64,000 bases of DNA from Parabacteroides sp. PH5-46 (GCF_029892785.1 NZ_JARXXA010000002.1:186001-250000), one strand, 5' to 3'. Numbered from the stretch's first letter, positions 43,202-52,839 are shown. Made by a program: numbers and translations. The notes: generated by a model from the letters alone, not told the origin.

Positions 43202-43235
43202 ACTACTTTTATGTTTATCAACGTTTATTAAACTG

Positions 43236-43243
43236 CAAATATA
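43236..43243 (-). promoter_or_regulatory. -7 promoter element for the DUF3575-DUF3868 operon
   Basis: Minus-strand TATATTTG matches TAnnTTTG, 34 bp before the DUF3575 start. No clear -33 box, so it may need an activator, perhaps the adjacent AraC protein. Confidence 0.5.
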
Positions 43244-43301
43244 AATAAAAAGTTCATTGTAAGAGTAAAAGCTCTTTAAAAGATGACTAAACGTCGTGCA
43301 T

Positions 43302-43333
43302 TTTGCAGAATTATATAAAAAGTCGTATCTTTG
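43302..43333 (+). promoter_or_regulatory. Promoter of the clostripain-like gene
   Basis: TTTG (43302-43305), 20-bp spacer, TATCTTTG (43326-43333): a full consensus match, with a leader of about 17 nt. Confidence 0.8.
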
Positions 43334-43356
43334 TTGTCTAATTAATGTAACAAAGA

Positions 43357-44481
43357 ATGAAATTAAAGTACCTATACTGTTTAATCGTTTTTCTATTTGC
43401 CTTTACTTCTTGTTCAGACAAGGCCGAAGAGCCCGATTTATCACCTAAACGTACGGTATTAGTTTACGTTGTAGGAAGTAATTTGACCGGAAATATAAAT
43501 GAAAATATCAGAGATATGATTTCCGTTGCCACTCCGGAAAACCTGAATGGAGGACATTTGGTAGTTTTTTTCTCAACAAGCAAAGATAAAGCTGAACTTT
43601 ACGAGATAAAAACGGATGAAAACGGAGTGGTTGGCAAAAGCATGATCGCAGAATATGAAGGAAAAAGCGCCATTGCGGTGGAAACCATGAATGAAATTGT
43701 AGATAAGGTGGTTTCTATGTATCCTTCGGATGGCTATGGCATGATCTTCTCAAGTCATGGTACGGCTTGGTTGCCTACGAATTATTCAACGATGCTCCGT
43801 TCCTTCGGCGAAGAATCCGGTAAAAACATGGAGATTTATGAACTGAAGGAGGCTTTATCCGGTTTCCATTTTGACTTTTTGCTCTTCGATGTGTGTTCTT
43901 TTGGAGCCATTGAATGTATGTACGAGCTAAAGGATAGAGCCGATTACATCGTATCTTCTCCGTCTGAAATATTACGTGCCGGTTTCCCCTATGCTAAGAT
44001 ATTGCCTTGTTTGTTCACTACGGAGGCAGATCTACAAGGAGTAGTGGCAGGCTTTAAAGAGTATTATGTCCCGTCTTCTTACGGCAATGTATCTGTTGTT
44101 AAGACAGAAGCCCTGGATGAATTGGCGACAATCGTAAAAGAAATAATGGCAGCAGTAGGAGAGGAAGATCTTCTTTCGCTTCCTCTCAGTGATATACAGT
44201 ACTTATCCTATTTGCCGTATGCGCCTACCAAATTGTACGACTTGAGCGCCTATATCCGGGAAATAGCAACTGTCGACCAGTATGCCCGCTTTACGGCATG
44301 CCTGGATAAAATCGTTGTCAACAAGTATTCTTCCGATGTAGTTGTTTGCCAGAATGGATATGAAAAAATACCTATCGAAGAATATTCGGGATTAACGATT
44401 TATCCGCTTCAAAGCAGCCTGACACAGCTGAATGCCTGGTATAATAATAATTTATTGTGGTCTAAATATATCTACCAGTAA
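43357..44481 (+). CDS. Clostripain-family (C11) cysteine peptidase lipoprotein
   Basis: 374 residues; lipoprotein signal with lipobox FTSC (Cys19). C11 fold: RTVLVYVVGSNLTGNI at the first strand, catalytic His in FSSHGTAW and catalytic Cys in LLFDVCSFGAIECMYELK. These peptidases cut after basic residues, usually need calcium, and are activated by self-cleavage. The lipid anchor places it at the periplasmic or outer face. Monocistronic, with a strong promoter. Confidence 0.92.
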   Translation: MKLKYLYCLIVFLFAFTSCSDKAEEPDLSPKRTVLVYVVGSNLTGNINENIRDMISVATPENLNGGHLVVFFSTSKDKAELYEIKTDENGVVGKSMIAEYEGKSAIAVETMNEIVDKVVSMYPSDGYGMIFSSHGTAWLPTNYSTMLRSFGEESGKNMEIYELKEALSGFHFDFLLFDVCSFGAIECMYELKDRADYIVSSPSEILRAGFPYAKILPCLFTTEADLQGVVAGFKEYYVPSSYGNVSVVKTEALDELATIVKEIMAAVGEEDLLSLPLSDIQYLSYLPYAPTKLYDLSAYIREIATVDQYARFTACLDKIVVNKYSSDVVVCQNGYEKIPIEEYSGLTIYPLQSSLTQLNAWYNNNLLWSKYIYQ

Positions 44482-44492
44482 TCACTTTTAAT

Positions 44493-44500
44493 TACTTTTG
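44493..44500 (+). promoter_or_regulatory. -7 promoter element for tcdA
   Basis: TACTTTTG matches TAnnTTTG and predicts transcription from about 44507, before the ATG at 44522; an upstream TTG reading (44498) would begin inside the promoter. Confidence 0.5.
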
Positions 44501-44521
44501 TATGCAGAAGTAAATAAGAGC

Positions 44522-45235
44522 ATGAATTACCCGTGGAATACCCGTACCCAATTATTACTTGGCGACGAAAGGACGAATTATCTGTCTCGCTGCCACGTGT
44601 TGGTTGTTGGCTTGGGAGGCGTGGGCGCTTATGCTGCCGAACAGATCTGCCGGGCCGGTGTTGGTAAGATGACAATTGTAGACGCCGATACTGTAAATGA
44701 AAGCAACATAAATCGTCAGATTCCGGCCTTGCATTCTACCTTAGGAAAGTCGAAAGCTGAGGTGATGGGTGAACGTTTGCTGGATATTAATCCGGAGCTG
44801 GAACTGACAATAATCAACGAATTTTTAAGAGATGAACGGACGGAAGAGGTAATAGCTTCTGCCCGTTTTAATTTTATAGTAGATGCGATAGATTCGCTTA
44901 GTCCGAAGGTGTTTTTGCTTTATCATGCCGTGAAACAGCAGATACCGGTAGTCTCTTCTATGGGAGCCGGAGCGAAGATCGATCCGTCGCAAATAAAGAT
45001 AGCCGATATCTCGAAAACCATGAATTGCAACCTGGCAAAAGCGGTGCGCAAACGCCTGCGGGGGAAAGGGATCAACAAAGGAATACCGGTAGTATTTTCT
45101 ACAGAAATAGCCAATATGGAAGCTGTAGTGGAAGTAGAAGGCGAGATGTGTAAGCGGACTACTACGGGGACTGTGTCTTATATGCCGGCTATTTTCGGAT
45201 GCTTTCTGGCGTCTTATGTCATACGTAATTTGTAA
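44522..45235 (+). CDS. tcdA: tRNA threonylcarbamoyladenosine dehydratase (E1-like)
   Basis: 237 residues from ATG 44522 (MNYPWNTRTQLLLG). It uses ATP to cyclise the t6A base at position 37 of tRNAs reading ANN codons. Rossmann nucleotide site VVGLGGVGAYAAEQICRAGVG, then DADTVNESNINRQ with the adenylation Arg, and DAIDSLSPKV. The length and the KRTTTGTVSYMPAIFG end are typical. lolD starts 3 bp after it, so the two are probably co-transcribed. Confidence 0.93.
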   Translation: MNYPWNTRTQLLLGDERTNYLSRCHVLVVGLGGVGAYAAEQICRAGVGKMTIVDADTVNESNINRQIPALHSTLGKSKAEVMGERLLDINPELELTIINEFLRDERTEEVIASARFNFIVDAIDSLSPKVFLLYHAVKQQIPVVSSMGAGAKIDPSQIKIADISKTMNCNLAKAVRKRLRGKGINKGIPVVFSTEIANMEAVVEVEGEMCKRTTTGTVSYMPAIFGCFLASYVIRNL

Positions 45236-45238
45236 CCC

Positions 45239-45892
45239 ATGATACATACAAGAGGAGTAAAGAAAAGTTTCGGGTCATTGCAGGTGTTAAAAGGTATAGA
45301 CCTGAATATTGCCAAGAGTGAGATAGTTGCTATTGTTGGCCCAAGCGGTGCCGGGAAGACTACTTTGCTGCAAATTATCGGAACCTTGGATATGCCGAAC
45401 AGTGGAATGTTGGTTATTAATGATACGGATACCAGTCGTTTGAAAGACAAAGAACTGGCGGCTTTCCGGAATCGTAATATCGGCTTTGTCTTCCAGTTTC
45501 ATCAATTACTCCCCGAATTCACCGCTTTGGAGAATGTGATGATCCCTGCTCTGATAGGAAAAGAAAAGCCGCAGGTAGCAGAAAAGAAAGCAAAAGATAT
45601 TCTGGATTTCCTGAAGTTGTCCGACCGGATGGAACATAAACCGGCCGAATTATCCGGTGGAGAGAAACAAAGGGTGGCTGTTGCGCGTGCTTTAATCAAC
45701 GACCCTGCAGTTATTCTGGCGGATGAGCCTTCAGGTAGCCTGGATACGAAAAATAAAGAAGAGTTACATGCCCTGTTTTTTGAGCTTCGTGACAAGATGA
45801 AGCAAACCTTTGTCATTGTTACGCATGATGAACAACTGGCTCAGCATACCGACCGTATCATCCACATGAAAGACGGTGTAATCATAGAATAA
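45239..45892 (+). CDS. lolD: Lipoprotein-releasing ABC ATPase LolD
   Basis: 217 residues with Walker [11 protein letters not shown]-loop [12 protein letters not shown] (the FHQLLPEF phrase is typical of LolD), signature [10 protein letters not shown], Walker [12 protein letters not shown] and switch His THDEQ. It powers extraction of lipoproteins from the inner membrane with LolCE-type permeases, which must be encoded elsewhere. It follows tcdA by 3 bp and precedes the symporter by 15 bp. Confidence 0.9.
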   Translation: MIHTRGVKKSFGSLQVLKGIDLNIAKSEIVAIVGPSGAGKTTLLQIIGTLDMPNSGMLVINDTDTSRLKDKELAAFRNRNIGFVFQFHQLLPEFTALENVMIPALIGKEKPQVAEKKAKDILDFLKLSDRMEHKPAELSGGEKQRVAVARALINDPAVILADEPSGSLDTKNKEELHALFFELRDKMKQTFVIVTHDEQLAQHTDRIIHMKDGVIIE

Positions 45893-45907
45893 AGAAGATA
45901 TAAGCTT

Positions 45908-47284
45908 ATGACTGAAAATATCAGGCCGACTTTTGGCAGTAAAATAGGTGTTGTATTAGCGACGGTAGGCTCTGCTGTAGGCTTGGGTAATATCTGGCGT
46001 TTTCCTTATATGCTGGGTGAGAATGGGGGAGCAGCTTTCCTGCTTGTTTATATTATCTGTATTCTGGGCTTAGGGCTTCCTGTTATGATTACGGAGTTCT
46101 TTATTGGGAGGCACACGCACCGAAATGCAGCCGGAGCGTTCAAGGCATTGGCGCCGGGTTCAAAATGGAGCCTCATAGGATATAATGGTGTATTGGCTGC
46201 TTTCCTGATATTGGGTTTTTATTCTGTTGTTTCAGGTTGGACATTGGAGTATCTAACGCAAGCAGCTACCGGATCATTGAGTGGTAAGTCTGCTGCTGAG
46301 TTTGCCGAAGATTTTAGTCTTTTTTCCTCCGGTATCTTTCGTCCGATATTCTGGACTGCCCTTTTCATCGCTATAACACATATTGTAATTGTTTCCGGAG
46401 TGAAGAAAGGTATCGAGAGAGCCTCCAAAATAATGATGCCTCTGCTATTCCTGATTCTGGTCGTACTGTGCGTTCGTTCGGTAACTCTGGATGGCGCCGA
46501 AAAAGGTTTGTCTTTTTTGTTTAACCCGCACTTCGACAAGATTGACTCCTCCGTGATATTAAGTGGGATGGGGCAAGCCTTCTTTTCTCTCAGTATCGGG
46601 ATGGGCTGTCTGATTACTTATTCGTCTTATTTCTCGAAAACAACGGATTTACAACGAACCGCTCTGGAGGTTACTATCCTGGATACCTTGGTGGCCTTGC
46701 TGGCCGGTATCATGATCTTTCCGGCTGTGTTTAGCTTTGGTATTGAGCCTACCGCCGGTCCGGAACTGGTGTTTATTACACTTCCGAACGTGTTTGAACA
46801 ACTGCCTTGGGGTAGTGTCTGGTCGTTTATCTTTTATATACTGCTTGTCCTGGCAGCTCTTACTTCTACGATTTCATTGCACGAGGTAGCTACCGCTTAT
46901 GTGCTGGAAGAACATAAATTGTCGCGTGGCAAAGCAGCTCTTCTCGTTTCGCTTGGCGTCTTGATTCTGGGTGTTGTCAGCTCTTTGTCTATGGGTGTAT
47001 GGAAGGAATATACCATATTCGGGCTTACTTTCTTTAACTTCCTGGATTATCTGACGGCTAAAATCATGCTGCCTTTCGGGGGGATGTTAATCTGTATCTT
47101 TGTCGGCAGGCGGGTCGATACGAAAATATTGAAAGCTGAGTTGACAAACGAAGGAAGCATTTCTTTCCACTTTTTCAATACCTATGCGTTTTTTATGAAG
47201 TATGTGGCTCCGGTAGCTATTGCCCTTATATTCCTGCATGAACTGGGTATTATCCGGTGGGTTAAAGGTCTGGCAGGCGGTTGA
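45908..47284 (+). CDS. Sodium-dependent transporter of the SNF/NSS family
   Basis: 458 residues with about 11-12 membrane helices. The family signature is in helix 1: GSAVGLGNIWRFPYMLGENG, with unwound glycine regions for sodium and substrate; helix 6/7 contains GMGQAFFSLSIGMGCLITY. Family members import amino acids or similar compounds with sodium; the substrate cannot be told here. Last gene of a possible tcdA-lolD-transporter operon. Confidence 0.92.
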   Translation: MTENIRPTFGSKIGVVLATVGSAVGLGNIWRFPYMLGENGGAAFLLVYIICILGLGLPVMITEFFIGRHTHRNAAGAFKALAPGSKWSLIGYNGVLAAFLILGFYSVVSGWTLEYLTQAATGSLSGKSAAEFAEDFSLFSSGIFRPIFWTALFIAITHIVIVSGVKKGIERASKIMMPLLFLILVVLCVRSVTLDGAEKGLSFLFNPHFDKIDSSVILSGMGQAFFSLSIGMGCLITYSSYFSKTTDLQRTALEVTILDTLVALLAGIMIFPAVFSFGIEPTAGPELVFITLPNVFEQLPWGSVWSFIFYILLVLAALTSTISLHEVATAYVLEEHKLSRGKAALLVSLGVLILGVVSSLSMGVWKEYTIFGLTFFNFLDYLTAKIMLPFGGMLICIFVGRRVDTKILKAELTNEGSISFHFFNTYAFFMKYVAPVAIALIFLHELGIIRWVKGLAGG

Positions 47285-47322
47285 TTTTATAGCTTCAATT
47301 AAAAATATTTTAAAACCTTGAC

Positions 47323-48033
47323 ATGATGAAATGGCGTGATTTATTGTATTTCTCTAAAGGGGAAAGACAGGCTCTAACCTTATTATTGATCCTGATAGTA
47401 ATGGCCTGGATTTTGTTAATTATAAGCGATGGCCGCTCCGTGCCGGATGAGGTGGTGCCCACATATATTGTCCATCCCGAAAACGTTCCGCAGCCTGTAC
47501 CTGTGGATACAACGAGTGAAAAGACGGTGGAATCGGCGAGAATACCTGCTCCGGTGCCCTCTCCAAAGAAACAATCTACTAGCAGGCGAAGCCCGGTCAA
47601 AACGTATTCCAAGCCCGAGAAGTATTCACAGGGAACGATTGTAGAGCTCAATACGGCAGATACAACAGTACTGAAGAAGGTGCCGGGTATTGGCTCTGTT
47701 TTTGCTTCGCGGATTGTGAAATACCGGGATTTGCTGGGAGGATTCTATTCCGTTTCTCAGTTGCAGGAAGTCTATGGAATGGACGAAGAACGATATCAGG
47801 CTTTACAGGGCTGGTTCCATGCCGACACCTCTTTTATCGCGAAAATACCGATCAATAAAGCCTCTTGCGAATGGTTGCCAAAGCATCCTTACCTGAATTA
47901 TAAGCAGGCACGCGCTATTTGCCGGTTACGTAAACAAAAAGGCAGACTCTCCGGTTGGGAGAATCTGCTCTTATTAGAAGAATTCAACAAAATAGAGAGA
48001 ATCCGCTTAGAGGCGTATATATCGTTTGATTAG
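47323..48033 (+). CDS. ComEA-like helix-hairpin-helix membrane protein
   Basis: 236 residues: an N-terminal membrane helix (about 17-35), a Pro-rich linker with basic residues (about 60-95), then two helix-hairpin-helix units: VELNTADTTVLKKVPGIGSVFASRIVKYRD and INKASCEWLPKHPYLNYKQARAICRLR (quoted motif spans in parts). ComEA proteins bind DNA at the outer face of the inner membrane. Whether this one takes part in uptake is unproven. It converges tightly on the next gene (stops adjoin). Confidence 0.85.
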   Translation: MMKWRDLLYFSKGERQALTLLLILIVMAWILLIISDGRSVPDEVVPTYIVHPENVPQPVPVDTTSEKTVESARIPAPVPSPKKQSTSRRSPVKTYSKPEKYSQGTIVELNTADTTVLKKVPGIGSVFASRIVKYRDLLGGFYSVSQLQEVYGMDEERYQALQGWFHADTSFIAKIPINKASCEWLPKHPYLNYKQARAICRLRKQKGRLSGWENLLLLEEFNKIERIRLEAYISFD

Positions 48034-50355
48034 CTACTTTCCGCTACTCATTACTCCGGAGTCGTCATCGGTATTATTTAGGCGTTTTTGTCCCGCCTTG
48101 AATGTTCTTCCGAAGGAGAAGTTCCAGGTTAAGCGGCCAAGCAACATGCGTGAGCTTTCTTTGATGTAAGTGCTCCTGTGATAGGATGCGTATTTCGACC
48201 AGTTCTCGTTTTGCTGTTTGTAGTTGTCGGCAAAAGGATTAAACATTCCTACTGTGATGGACAGGTTTTTGTGTCTATAGCTAAGCATCATATAGTGTAT
48301 ATTTTCGCCTCCCGACATGGTTTCACCGTAAAACCAGTTCCAGTTGGTGAATAATCCTCCTCCTAAAGTAAACTTCTTATAAGTAGCCGAGATATCCCCG
48401 TTGATGAACCAGTTGGTATATTTGTGATGGTATGTGTTTCCGTTGCTGATGTAGTGGTTTACACCGCCTGTAACCGATAGCTGAAGGATGTCTTTTACCG
48501 GGCCTACGCGAAGCATCAGAGCACTGGCCAGTCGTTGCCAGTTTTTCTGATTATCCCAGGTTTGTATGATTTTGTTTCCCTCCAGGCGTTTCTCATCCAT
48601 GATTGCATCGGGATGATATTCGTATGTTCCCCACAAATTAGAGTAGAATATCCCTTTCTGCCATTCGTAGGTCAGCTCGGTACGATAGCGGAGATAAGGG
48701 CTGAGATTCGGGTTGCCGCGTTGTATTTGTAACGAATCGATCGTTTGTTCCACATGGCTGATGTCGGATAGAGAGGGAGATGCATTGCTGATATCTCCTT
48801 TCAGGCGGATGAATGACTTTCCGGGAAGTGTGTATTGCAGTACGATGCGAGGATTGAAGGTGTAATACTCGTAGCCTTCACTGTCTCCTTCCTGGTTGAG
48901 GTATGAACGGGTAACGCCTGCTCCCAGCGAATAGTCCAGCTTCTTTACTTTTCCTTTGAACTCCGCATACAGGAAGGTCTCGGCCTGTCCCATTTCTGTC
49001 GTATAGTTGGCTCCGTTCCTGTATTCATTGTCTGAAAAAGACTGTGTGTGGCGGAGCCCGGCGCTAATCCGGTTTGTTCCCAGTTTCTTCTCGTAAATAC
49101 CTTCCCCGATAAACGAGTACTTTTTACCGGTTGTCAGGTTGTTTACATCCGTCAGGATAACGTTATCCCGGCTCTCCTGATAGAATCTTGTATTGTCGGT
49201 ATAATTATACGTTCCTACAGCGTTTAACACGATGGTTTGGTCATGTTTGAGGTTGTGCTGGTAGTACAAGTCGAGTGCCGGACGGTGAATTTTGTTGCTC
49301 GAACGGTCGATCATTTGCACAGCATCGTTCGGATTTGCTACATTGTAAAGAGAGCCGTTATAGTCCCAATGCCGTCCGTCATGGTTGTAGTATCGCACGG
49401 TTGCGCTGAACATCTTTTGCTCGTCCTGATAGCTGTATGTGCTGTTGAGCCATTGCCAGTACAACTCGCCATGATCTGGTGTCCCCACTTCTCTGCGTTG
49501 CAGTACAGATCCGTCGGCAAAGGTGAAGGTTTCTTCATTATCGCGCCACATCCGGTAGAAATCCCGGTGGCTGATGCCATAGTTTACGTTAAACTCCGAT
49601 TTCTTGTGATTAACCTTGGCATTCAGACTGTTATTTCCCCAGGAAACAATCGGGCTATTCTCGAGGTTGAATCCGAAACTTCCTCCGGTTTCTGGGCGAT
49701 GTACGATGTAATCGAGCACTACCTCAGCATTCCCATAGCGCAAGCCGGGATTGTCGTGAAACTCGATACGCATAATGTCGGCAGGTTGCAGGGCGATAAT
49801 ATCCTGTATCTCTACCTTTACACCATTGATCCGGTATTGCAGTTCGCCTCCTCCCGGCAGGGAAACTTCGCTGAAAAGAGGGTTTACCTTCAGTTTGGGC
49901 AGCATAAGCTGCTGTAGAAGGTCTACTCCGTTGGTGGAGGCTTTAGTCTGCCGCTCGGATGGATAAATGATTTTTTTATCCATCTGGCTACTAAGGTTTG
50001 AAGCGCTGATGGTTACGTTCGATAAGGCTACCGACTCATCTTCCAGGTATATATCGGGGAGAAGTATGTTTTTGTCTACATTGCTTATCTCTATGTACTG
50101 TGTCTTGTATCCCAGGCTGGAAACGGCCAGGCGATAATCTCCCGGACGTACACCGGGAAGTGCGAAGTTTCCTTTTAAATCGGACGAGCTGCCTGTAATA
50201 AAGGCCGAATCGATCGTTTGTAATGCGATGTTGGCAAACTCTAGAGGTTCTTTATTTTTCAGGTCTTTGATGATCCCTTTTATCTCTATATTTTGTGCAA
50301 AAGCTCCCTGTATCATACCGGCAAGCAGTATGAGGCAAATTGTTATTCGTTTCAT
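48034..50355 (-). CDS. Outer-membrane beta-barrel protein, TonB-receptor-like
   Basis: 773 residues: signal peptide (MKRITICLILLAGMIQGAFAQ), carboxypeptidase-regulatory-like domain (about 23-108), a reduced plug-like region (LLQQLMLPKLKVNPLF; LQYRINGVKVEIQDI) and a large barrel (OMP_b-brl_3 type). It lacks a clear TonB box and the C-terminal strand ends well before the stop (LTWNFSFGRTFKAGQKRL). Substrate unknown. Single gene. Confidence 0.85.
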   Translation of the reverse strand: MKRITICLILLAGMIQGAFAQNIEIKGIIKDLKNKEPLEFANIALQTIDSAFITGSSSDLKGNFALPGVRPGDYRLAVSSLGYKTQYIEISNVDKNILLPDIYLEDESVALSNVTISASNLSSQMDKKIIYPSERQTKASTNGVDLLQQLMLPKLKVNPLFSEVSLPGGGELQYRINGVKVEIQDIIALQPADIMRIEFHDNPGLRYGNAEVVLDYIVHRPETGGSFGFNLENSPIVSWGNNSLNAKVNHKKSEFNVNYGISHRDFYRMWRDNEETFTFADGSVLQRREVGTPDHGELYWQWLNSTYSYQDEQKMFSATVRYYNHDGRHWDYNGSLYNVANPNDAVQMIDRSSNKIHRPALDLYYQHNLKHDQTIVLNAVGTYNYTDNTRFYQESRDNVILTDVNNLTTGKKYSFIGEGIYEKKLGTNRISAGLRHTQSFSDNEYRNGANYTTEMGQAETFLYAEFKGKVKKLDYSLGAGVTRSYLNQEGDSEGYEYYTFNPRIVLQYTLPGKSFIRLKGDISNASPSLSDISHVEQTIDSLQIQRGNPNLSPYLRYRTELTYEWQKGIFYSNLWGTYEYHPDAIMDEKRLEGNKIIQTWDNQKNWQRLASALMLRVGPVKDILQLSVTGGVNHYISNGNTYHHKYTNWFINGDISATYKKFTLGGGLFTNWNWFYGETMSGGENIHYMMLSYRHKNLSITVGMFNPFADNYKQQNENWSKYASYHRSTYIKESSRMLLGRLTWNFSFGRTFKAGQKRLNNTDDDSGVMSSGK

Positions 50356-50498
50356 ATGATTATTTTATGTTTGATGCAGGTTGGCCTTTCCTGCTTCTGT
50401 TTAATTGTAAGACGAAGCCGGAAACGATTTGGTTACATTTTTGTTACTGAAAAGATGTTAACAAAAATGCTAAAAAACACGAAATAATCGAGTCGAAG

Positions 50499-50528
50499 TT
50501 GGAATCTTAACATAATTAACTATATTTG
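50499..50528 (+). promoter_or_regulatory. Promoter of the unknown 227-residue protein
   Basis: TTG (50499-50501), 19-bp spacer, TATATTTG (50521-50528). The predicted leader is about 110 nt, AT-rich, with no recognised riboswitch. The rest of the gap 50356-50498 shows nothing I can name. Confidence 0.65.
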
Positions 50529-50645
50529 CCGAACATATAACTCTTAAATCTTGTTTTGTTAATAGAGATCGCATTTGACGTTTTAGACTTGATATGAAAA
50601 CTTTATTATAAAATTAATCAACTGTAAACGAATTTTTTTTTGGTT

Positions 50646-51329
50646 ATGAAACAGATTGCGGATTTTTATTTACCAAGAATGTGCCAACAAGGAGCATTCA
50701 ATTTTTTTAGAAGTGTATTCGGGAAGATGGAGAAAATCGCAGATGCCAAGTTGCAGCCGATTTTAAGAAATTTTGCCGATGCTATTATTTCGTATGATGT
50801 CGCGCTAAAATCTATTCCGAACAATCAGTTGGTAGAAAAAATGGCTGTTGAAAATGAAAATCGCCTGAAAGCATATCAGGCAATTCGTACGCAAGAAAAT
50901 GAACAACTTGGAAAAAAGATAGAAGATATTCTTGCTGTGTATGATGATCCTGCCCACTTGAATGACGAAGAGAAAACGGAACTTCTAAACAAAATTATCG
51001 CAGACCTGGAGACTAAGTTGGATGAAACGGATTTTGAAGAAAAAGAATTCTTCGACAGCCTGTCTCTGTTGAAATGTGCAAATTGGGCATATGCTCAGTA
51101 TATCAACCTACATAAGATAGATCTGACGGGTAAATGTCTGACGTATGAAACGCTGAAAAGCCGCAAGCAGGCAGAGAATGCGTATTATCATACTGTGAAA
51201 TTTATTAACGCCATGCTTATCTATAACGGCGATTCGGAATATGCCGATCTCATCGATGATATTAACCATTTGATTGACTCTACAGAAGTAAATCCTGTAT
51301 TTGACGTTCGGAAAGTGGTTCCTGCCTGA
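50646..51329 (+). CDS. Uncharacterised helical protein (possibly DUF6261)
   Basis: 227 residues from ATG 50646 (MKQIADFYLPRMCQQGAFNF). No signal peptide or membrane helix; strongly charged and helical throughout, with likely coiled-coil stretches around 60-150. The opening and length resemble the DUF6261 group that is expanded in Bacteroidales, but I am not certain. No catalytic motif. Convergent with the M16 peptidase gene, 11 bp apart. Confidence 0.7.
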   Translation: MKQIADFYLPRMCQQGAFNFFRSVFGKMEKIADAKLQPILRNFADAIISYDVALKSIPNNQLVEKMAVENENRLKAYQAIRTQENEQLGKKIEDILAVYDDPAHLNDEEKTELLNKIIADLETKLDETDFEEKEFFDSLSLLKCANWAYAQYINLHKIDLTGKCLTYETLKSRKQAENAYYHTVKFINAMLIYNGDSEYADLIDDINHLIDSTEVNPVFDVRKVVPA

Positions 51330-51340
51330 TAGCGGGCCGC

Positions 51341-52564
51341 TTACTCGTAAATAAGCGAAAAGCGTTTTTCCGGATCGAAAATATCTTGGGCGATGTCCTG
51401 TATTTCTTCGGTCGTAACGCGTTCTATCCGCGCAAATATATCCTGAATAGTATCGTAACGATTATAATGCAGAAAGCTTTTTCCCAATCCGAGGAAAAGG
51501 CTTTCTTTGTTATCACCGGATATCCCCAATTGCCCGATAAGTTGCTTCTTGGCGGCTGATAGTTGTATGTCGGATAGTTTTTCGTTTCGCAGTCTGTTCA
51601 GCTCTTTCTCCACCAGGAGGAGAGCTTTTTTTATGTTCTTTTTATCGGTTCCGAAATAGATTGCGGCAAGGCCGGTGTCGGTATAAGCCGTGATGTTAGA
51701 CTCTACATTATACACCAGACCGTGCTTCTCGCGCAGGGAGATGTTTAGCCTGCTATTCATACCGGGGCCTCCCAGCAGGTTGTTGAGTAGGTATAATGCG
51801 GTTCGCTTATCGTTATGCATGCTGTACGAGCGGGCGCCTATCAGGACGTGTGCCTGATGGGTATCCTTCATCAGATGCTTGTTTTCCGGATGGATAGCTT
51901 CCGGAACTTTCCGTCCGTTTACAGGCTGTTGAGAAGGTATGTCTCCGAGCAGTTTCTCGGCTATCTTGACTAGCTTTCTGAAATCTGTCCTTCCCATCGA
52001 GAAGAAAACCATGTTGGAGGGAACATAATATCGTTTGATAAAGGAACGGGCCGACTCTGATGTAAATTGCAGAAGCGACTCTTCTTCTCCCAGTATATTG
52101 TGCCCTAAAGCGTGTCCATTAAAGAGCAGATTCTCGAATTCATCGAATATCAGATCGGAAGGAGAGTCTTTGTACGAGTTGATCTCGTCGAGGATGATGT
52201 CTACTTCCTTCTCTATCTCGTGCTGGGGGAATAATGAGTGGAATACCAGGTCTGACAATAGTTCGAATGCCCGGTTGAAATGTTCTTCCATAAAGATGGA
52301 GTAAACAAATGTGTCTTCCTTAGTGGTATAGGCATTTAGCTCACCTCCTACATTTTCCATGCGATTCAATATGTGCCAGGCTTTTCGTCGTTCTGTCCCT
52401 TTAAACAGCATGTGCTCAACGAAATGCGCCAGGCCAAACTCATCCTCCCGTTCGTCGCGTGTTCCGGCATTAATGGCAAAGCCACAATAGGAAACCGGCG
52501 AATCGGACGGTAGATGTATGATTCGCAGCCCGTTTGATAATGTATGTGTGAAGTATTGCATCAA
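51341..52564 (-). CDS. M16-family zinc peptidase (insulinase-like)
   Basis: 407 residues, a single-unit M16B protein. The inverted zinc motif HFVEHMLFKGT (HxxEH) is intact; the third ligand Glu lies in the following helix (LNAYTTKEDTFVYSIFMEEHF region), and the second half-domain has RRxxYxxNxLLGG-like RTALYLLNNLLGGPGMNSRL. No signal peptide. Family members degrade peptides in the cytosol or process targeting peptides. It has its own promoter and a 13-nt leader. Confidence 0.92.
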   Translation of the reverse strand: MMQYFTHTLSNGLRIIHLPSDSPVSYCGFAINAGTRDEREDEFGLAHFVEHMLFKGTERRKAWHILNRMENVGGELNAYTTKEDTFVYSIFMEEHFNRAFELLSDLVFHSLFPQHEIEKEVDIILDEINSYKDSPSDLIFDEFENLLFNGHALGHNILGEEESLLQFTSESARSFIKRYYVPSNMVFFSMGRTDFRKLVKIAEKLLGDIPSQQPVNGRKVPEAIHPENKHLMKDTHQAHVLIGARSYSMHNDKRTALYLLNNLLGGPGMNSRLNISLREKHGLVYNVESNITAYTDTGLAAIYFGTDKKNIKKALLLVEKELNRLRNEKLSDIQLSAAKKQLIGQLGISGDNKESLFLGLGKSFLHYNRYDTIQDIFARIERVTTEEIQDIAQDIFDPEKRFSLIYE

Positions 52565-52583
52565 TTCTATTTATTTGCGCCTG

Positions 52584-52614
52584 CAAAAGTACAATAAAAC
52601 CCCTTATAAACAAA
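52584..52614 (-). promoter_or_regulatory. Promoter of the M16 peptidase gene
   Basis: On the minus strand: TTTG (52614-52611), 19-bp spacer, TACTTTTG (52591-52584). Full consensus match; transcription from about 52577. Confidence 0.8.
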
Positions 52615-52659
52615 CATTTGCTACTGTCAACATCCCGTTTTTGTGCTGTTGATTCTGGT

Positions 52660-52743
52660 TGCCGATAATTATGGGCAAGCTTGTTGATAATTATGGGCAA
52701 TATTGTTGATAGTTATCGGCAGAATTGCCGACATATGTCGGCA
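52660..52743. repeat. 84-bp four-dyad array, copy E (TGCCGA/TCGGCA arms)
   Basis: Half-arm TGCCGA, N6 centres taatta, taatta, tagtta and catatg, three 16-bp links (TGGGCA-AGCT-TGTTGA, TGGGCA-ATAT-TGTTGA, TCGGCA-GAAT-TGCCGA), half-arm TCGGCA. Arms are unlike those of copies A-D, yet the 84-bp layout is the same. Unlike the others it lies between divergent promoters (52584-52614 and 52809). Confidence 0.87.
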
Positions 52744-52808
52744 AACAATAATAATCGGGCATTTTGAGCAAGTATGACTGCCTTTTTTTAAATTTCATAT
52801 CTTTTATA

Positions 52809-52816
52809 TACCTTTG
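52809..52816 (+). promoter_or_regulatory. -7 promoter element for the SIS-PfkB pair
   Basis: TACCTTTG matches TAnnTTTG; predicted leader about 17 nt. No TTTG at -33 distance. Confidence 0.5.
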
Positions 52817-52839
52817 GGAACTGATAAAATAGGAAAAGA

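Noticed and set aside
50377-50395. Terminator hairpin (GCAGG...CCTGC) upstream of the outer-membrane barrel gene
   Set aside because: The stem is only 5 bp, has no T tract, and lies at the 5' side of a divergent gap.
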